NCBI GenBank assembly: GCA_020832445.1
Contig: JAFIEO010000022.1
Location: forward strand, 62,001 to 126,000
Reading direction: 5' to 3'
DNA: 64,000 nucleotides
Origin: Paracoccaceae bacterium
Lineage (GTDB): Bacteria > Pseudomonadota > Alphaproteobacteria > Rhodobacterales > Rhodobacteraceae
A program made the translations under genes and the position numbers. This document shows positions 63,802 to 64,000 of this stretch, one piece after another (position 1 is the stretch's first letter; each line of letters opens with the position of its first letter). The notes beneath the pieces are model-generated. The model was not told the DNA's origin and ran no database searches. It worked only from the letters and a program-made list of their open reading frames with translations.

Positions 63802-64000
63802 TCGGGGTGTCGCAAGCAAGCCTGCGCTTTGGCGCGCTGCGGGTGTTCGCGGGGCTGTCGATTGACGTGCCGCTGGGGCGCACGACCGCCATTCTGGGGC
63901 CGAACGGGCGCGGCAAGACAACTTTATTGCGCAGCATTCTGGGGTTTCAGCCACTGGATCAGGGCCGCCGTCACGCGCCCGCCATTGTGGGCTATGTGCC
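63798..64000 (+). CDS. Iron-chelate ABC transporter ATP-binding protein (partial, runs off window)
   Basis: Starts at ATG 63798 overlapping the permease stop. The first 67 residues include Walker A GPNGRGKTTLLRS. Signature and Walker B lie beyond the window end. FecE/FepC-type by context. The Arg inside Walker A (NGRGK) is common in this group. Confidence 0.9.
   Translation, partial: MIGVSQASLRFGALRVFAGLSIDVPLGRTTAILGPNGRGKTTLLRSILGFQPLDQGRRHAPAIVGYV

Noticed and set aside
1..64000. CRISPR arrays, rRNA genes, prophage structural genes
   Set aside because: No regularly spaced repeats, no rRNA sequence and no capsid, tail or terminase genes were found.

Overview
The window looks like a chromosomal segment of an alphaproteobacterium of the Rhodobacteraceae (Rhodobacter/Roseobacter type). 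This rests on gene content (ANTAR-controlled nas operon, TVP38/flavoprotein pair, dipeptide-type ABC operons), high GC, frequent GTG starts and pervasive 4-bp ATGA gene overlaps. Assignments come from reading motifs only; no database search was possible.

Layout. 1-3.6 kb: TVP38/TMEM64 membrane protein, pyridine nucleotide-disulfide oxidoreductase and an orphan sensor histidine kinase, followed by tRNA-Arg(ACG). 4.2-13.9 kb: a seven-gene minus-strand operon (dipeptide-type ABC importer, N-formylglutamate amidohydrolase-like and AstE/aspartoacylase-like hydrolases) divergent from a lysR-argE-like pair; together they look like uptake and deacylation of N-acylated amino acids or short peptides. 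13.9-14.7 kb: a secreted DUF2059-like protein. 14.9-24.0 kb: a ~9-kb genomic island in the 3' end of tRNA-Ser(CGA), bounded by a 14-bp direct repeat. It carries a P4-type integrase, an AT-rich unknown gene, an AlpA-like protein, an HTH/zinc-finger protein, a second tyrosine recombinase and a complete type III restriction-modification pair. Just outside its right end are a truncated second type III mod gene and an IS66 remnant. 26.1-30.6 kb: a 1134-aa secreted metzincin-like protein and a coupled 369-aa secreted protein.

31.0-44.9 kb: the assimilatory nitrate cluster, nasT-nasS, then nrtA-nrtB-nrtCD-nirB-nirD-nasA-(trpD-like)-cysG. Between nasS and nrtA lies an RNA leader with two hexaloop hairpins (A at loop position 1, G at 4) followed by a strong intrinsic terminator, which is the expected arrangement for NasT ANTAR-mediated antitermination. 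45.0-48.4 kb: GNAT acetyltransferase, a 24-aa membrane peptide, a decayed rhamnose isomerase gene, a MITE-sized IS630 deletion derivative and a LysR gene without a normal start codon.

48.6-57.2 kb: FAD monooxygenase, PRC-barrel protein, SoxR with a recognisable sox box and 19-bp-spacer promoter, divergent degenerate receiver protein, Crp/Fnr regulator, an EamA transporter behind a structured leader resembling SAM-clan riboswitches, a 3'-5' exonuclease, a BCCT transporter and two small envelope ORFs. 57.3-61.2 kb: four minus-strand secreted proteins (two with SH3b repeats, one OmpA-like), apparently an uncharacterised envelope module. 61.7-64.0 kb: a FecBCD-type iron-chelate ABC transporter whose ATPase runs off the end.
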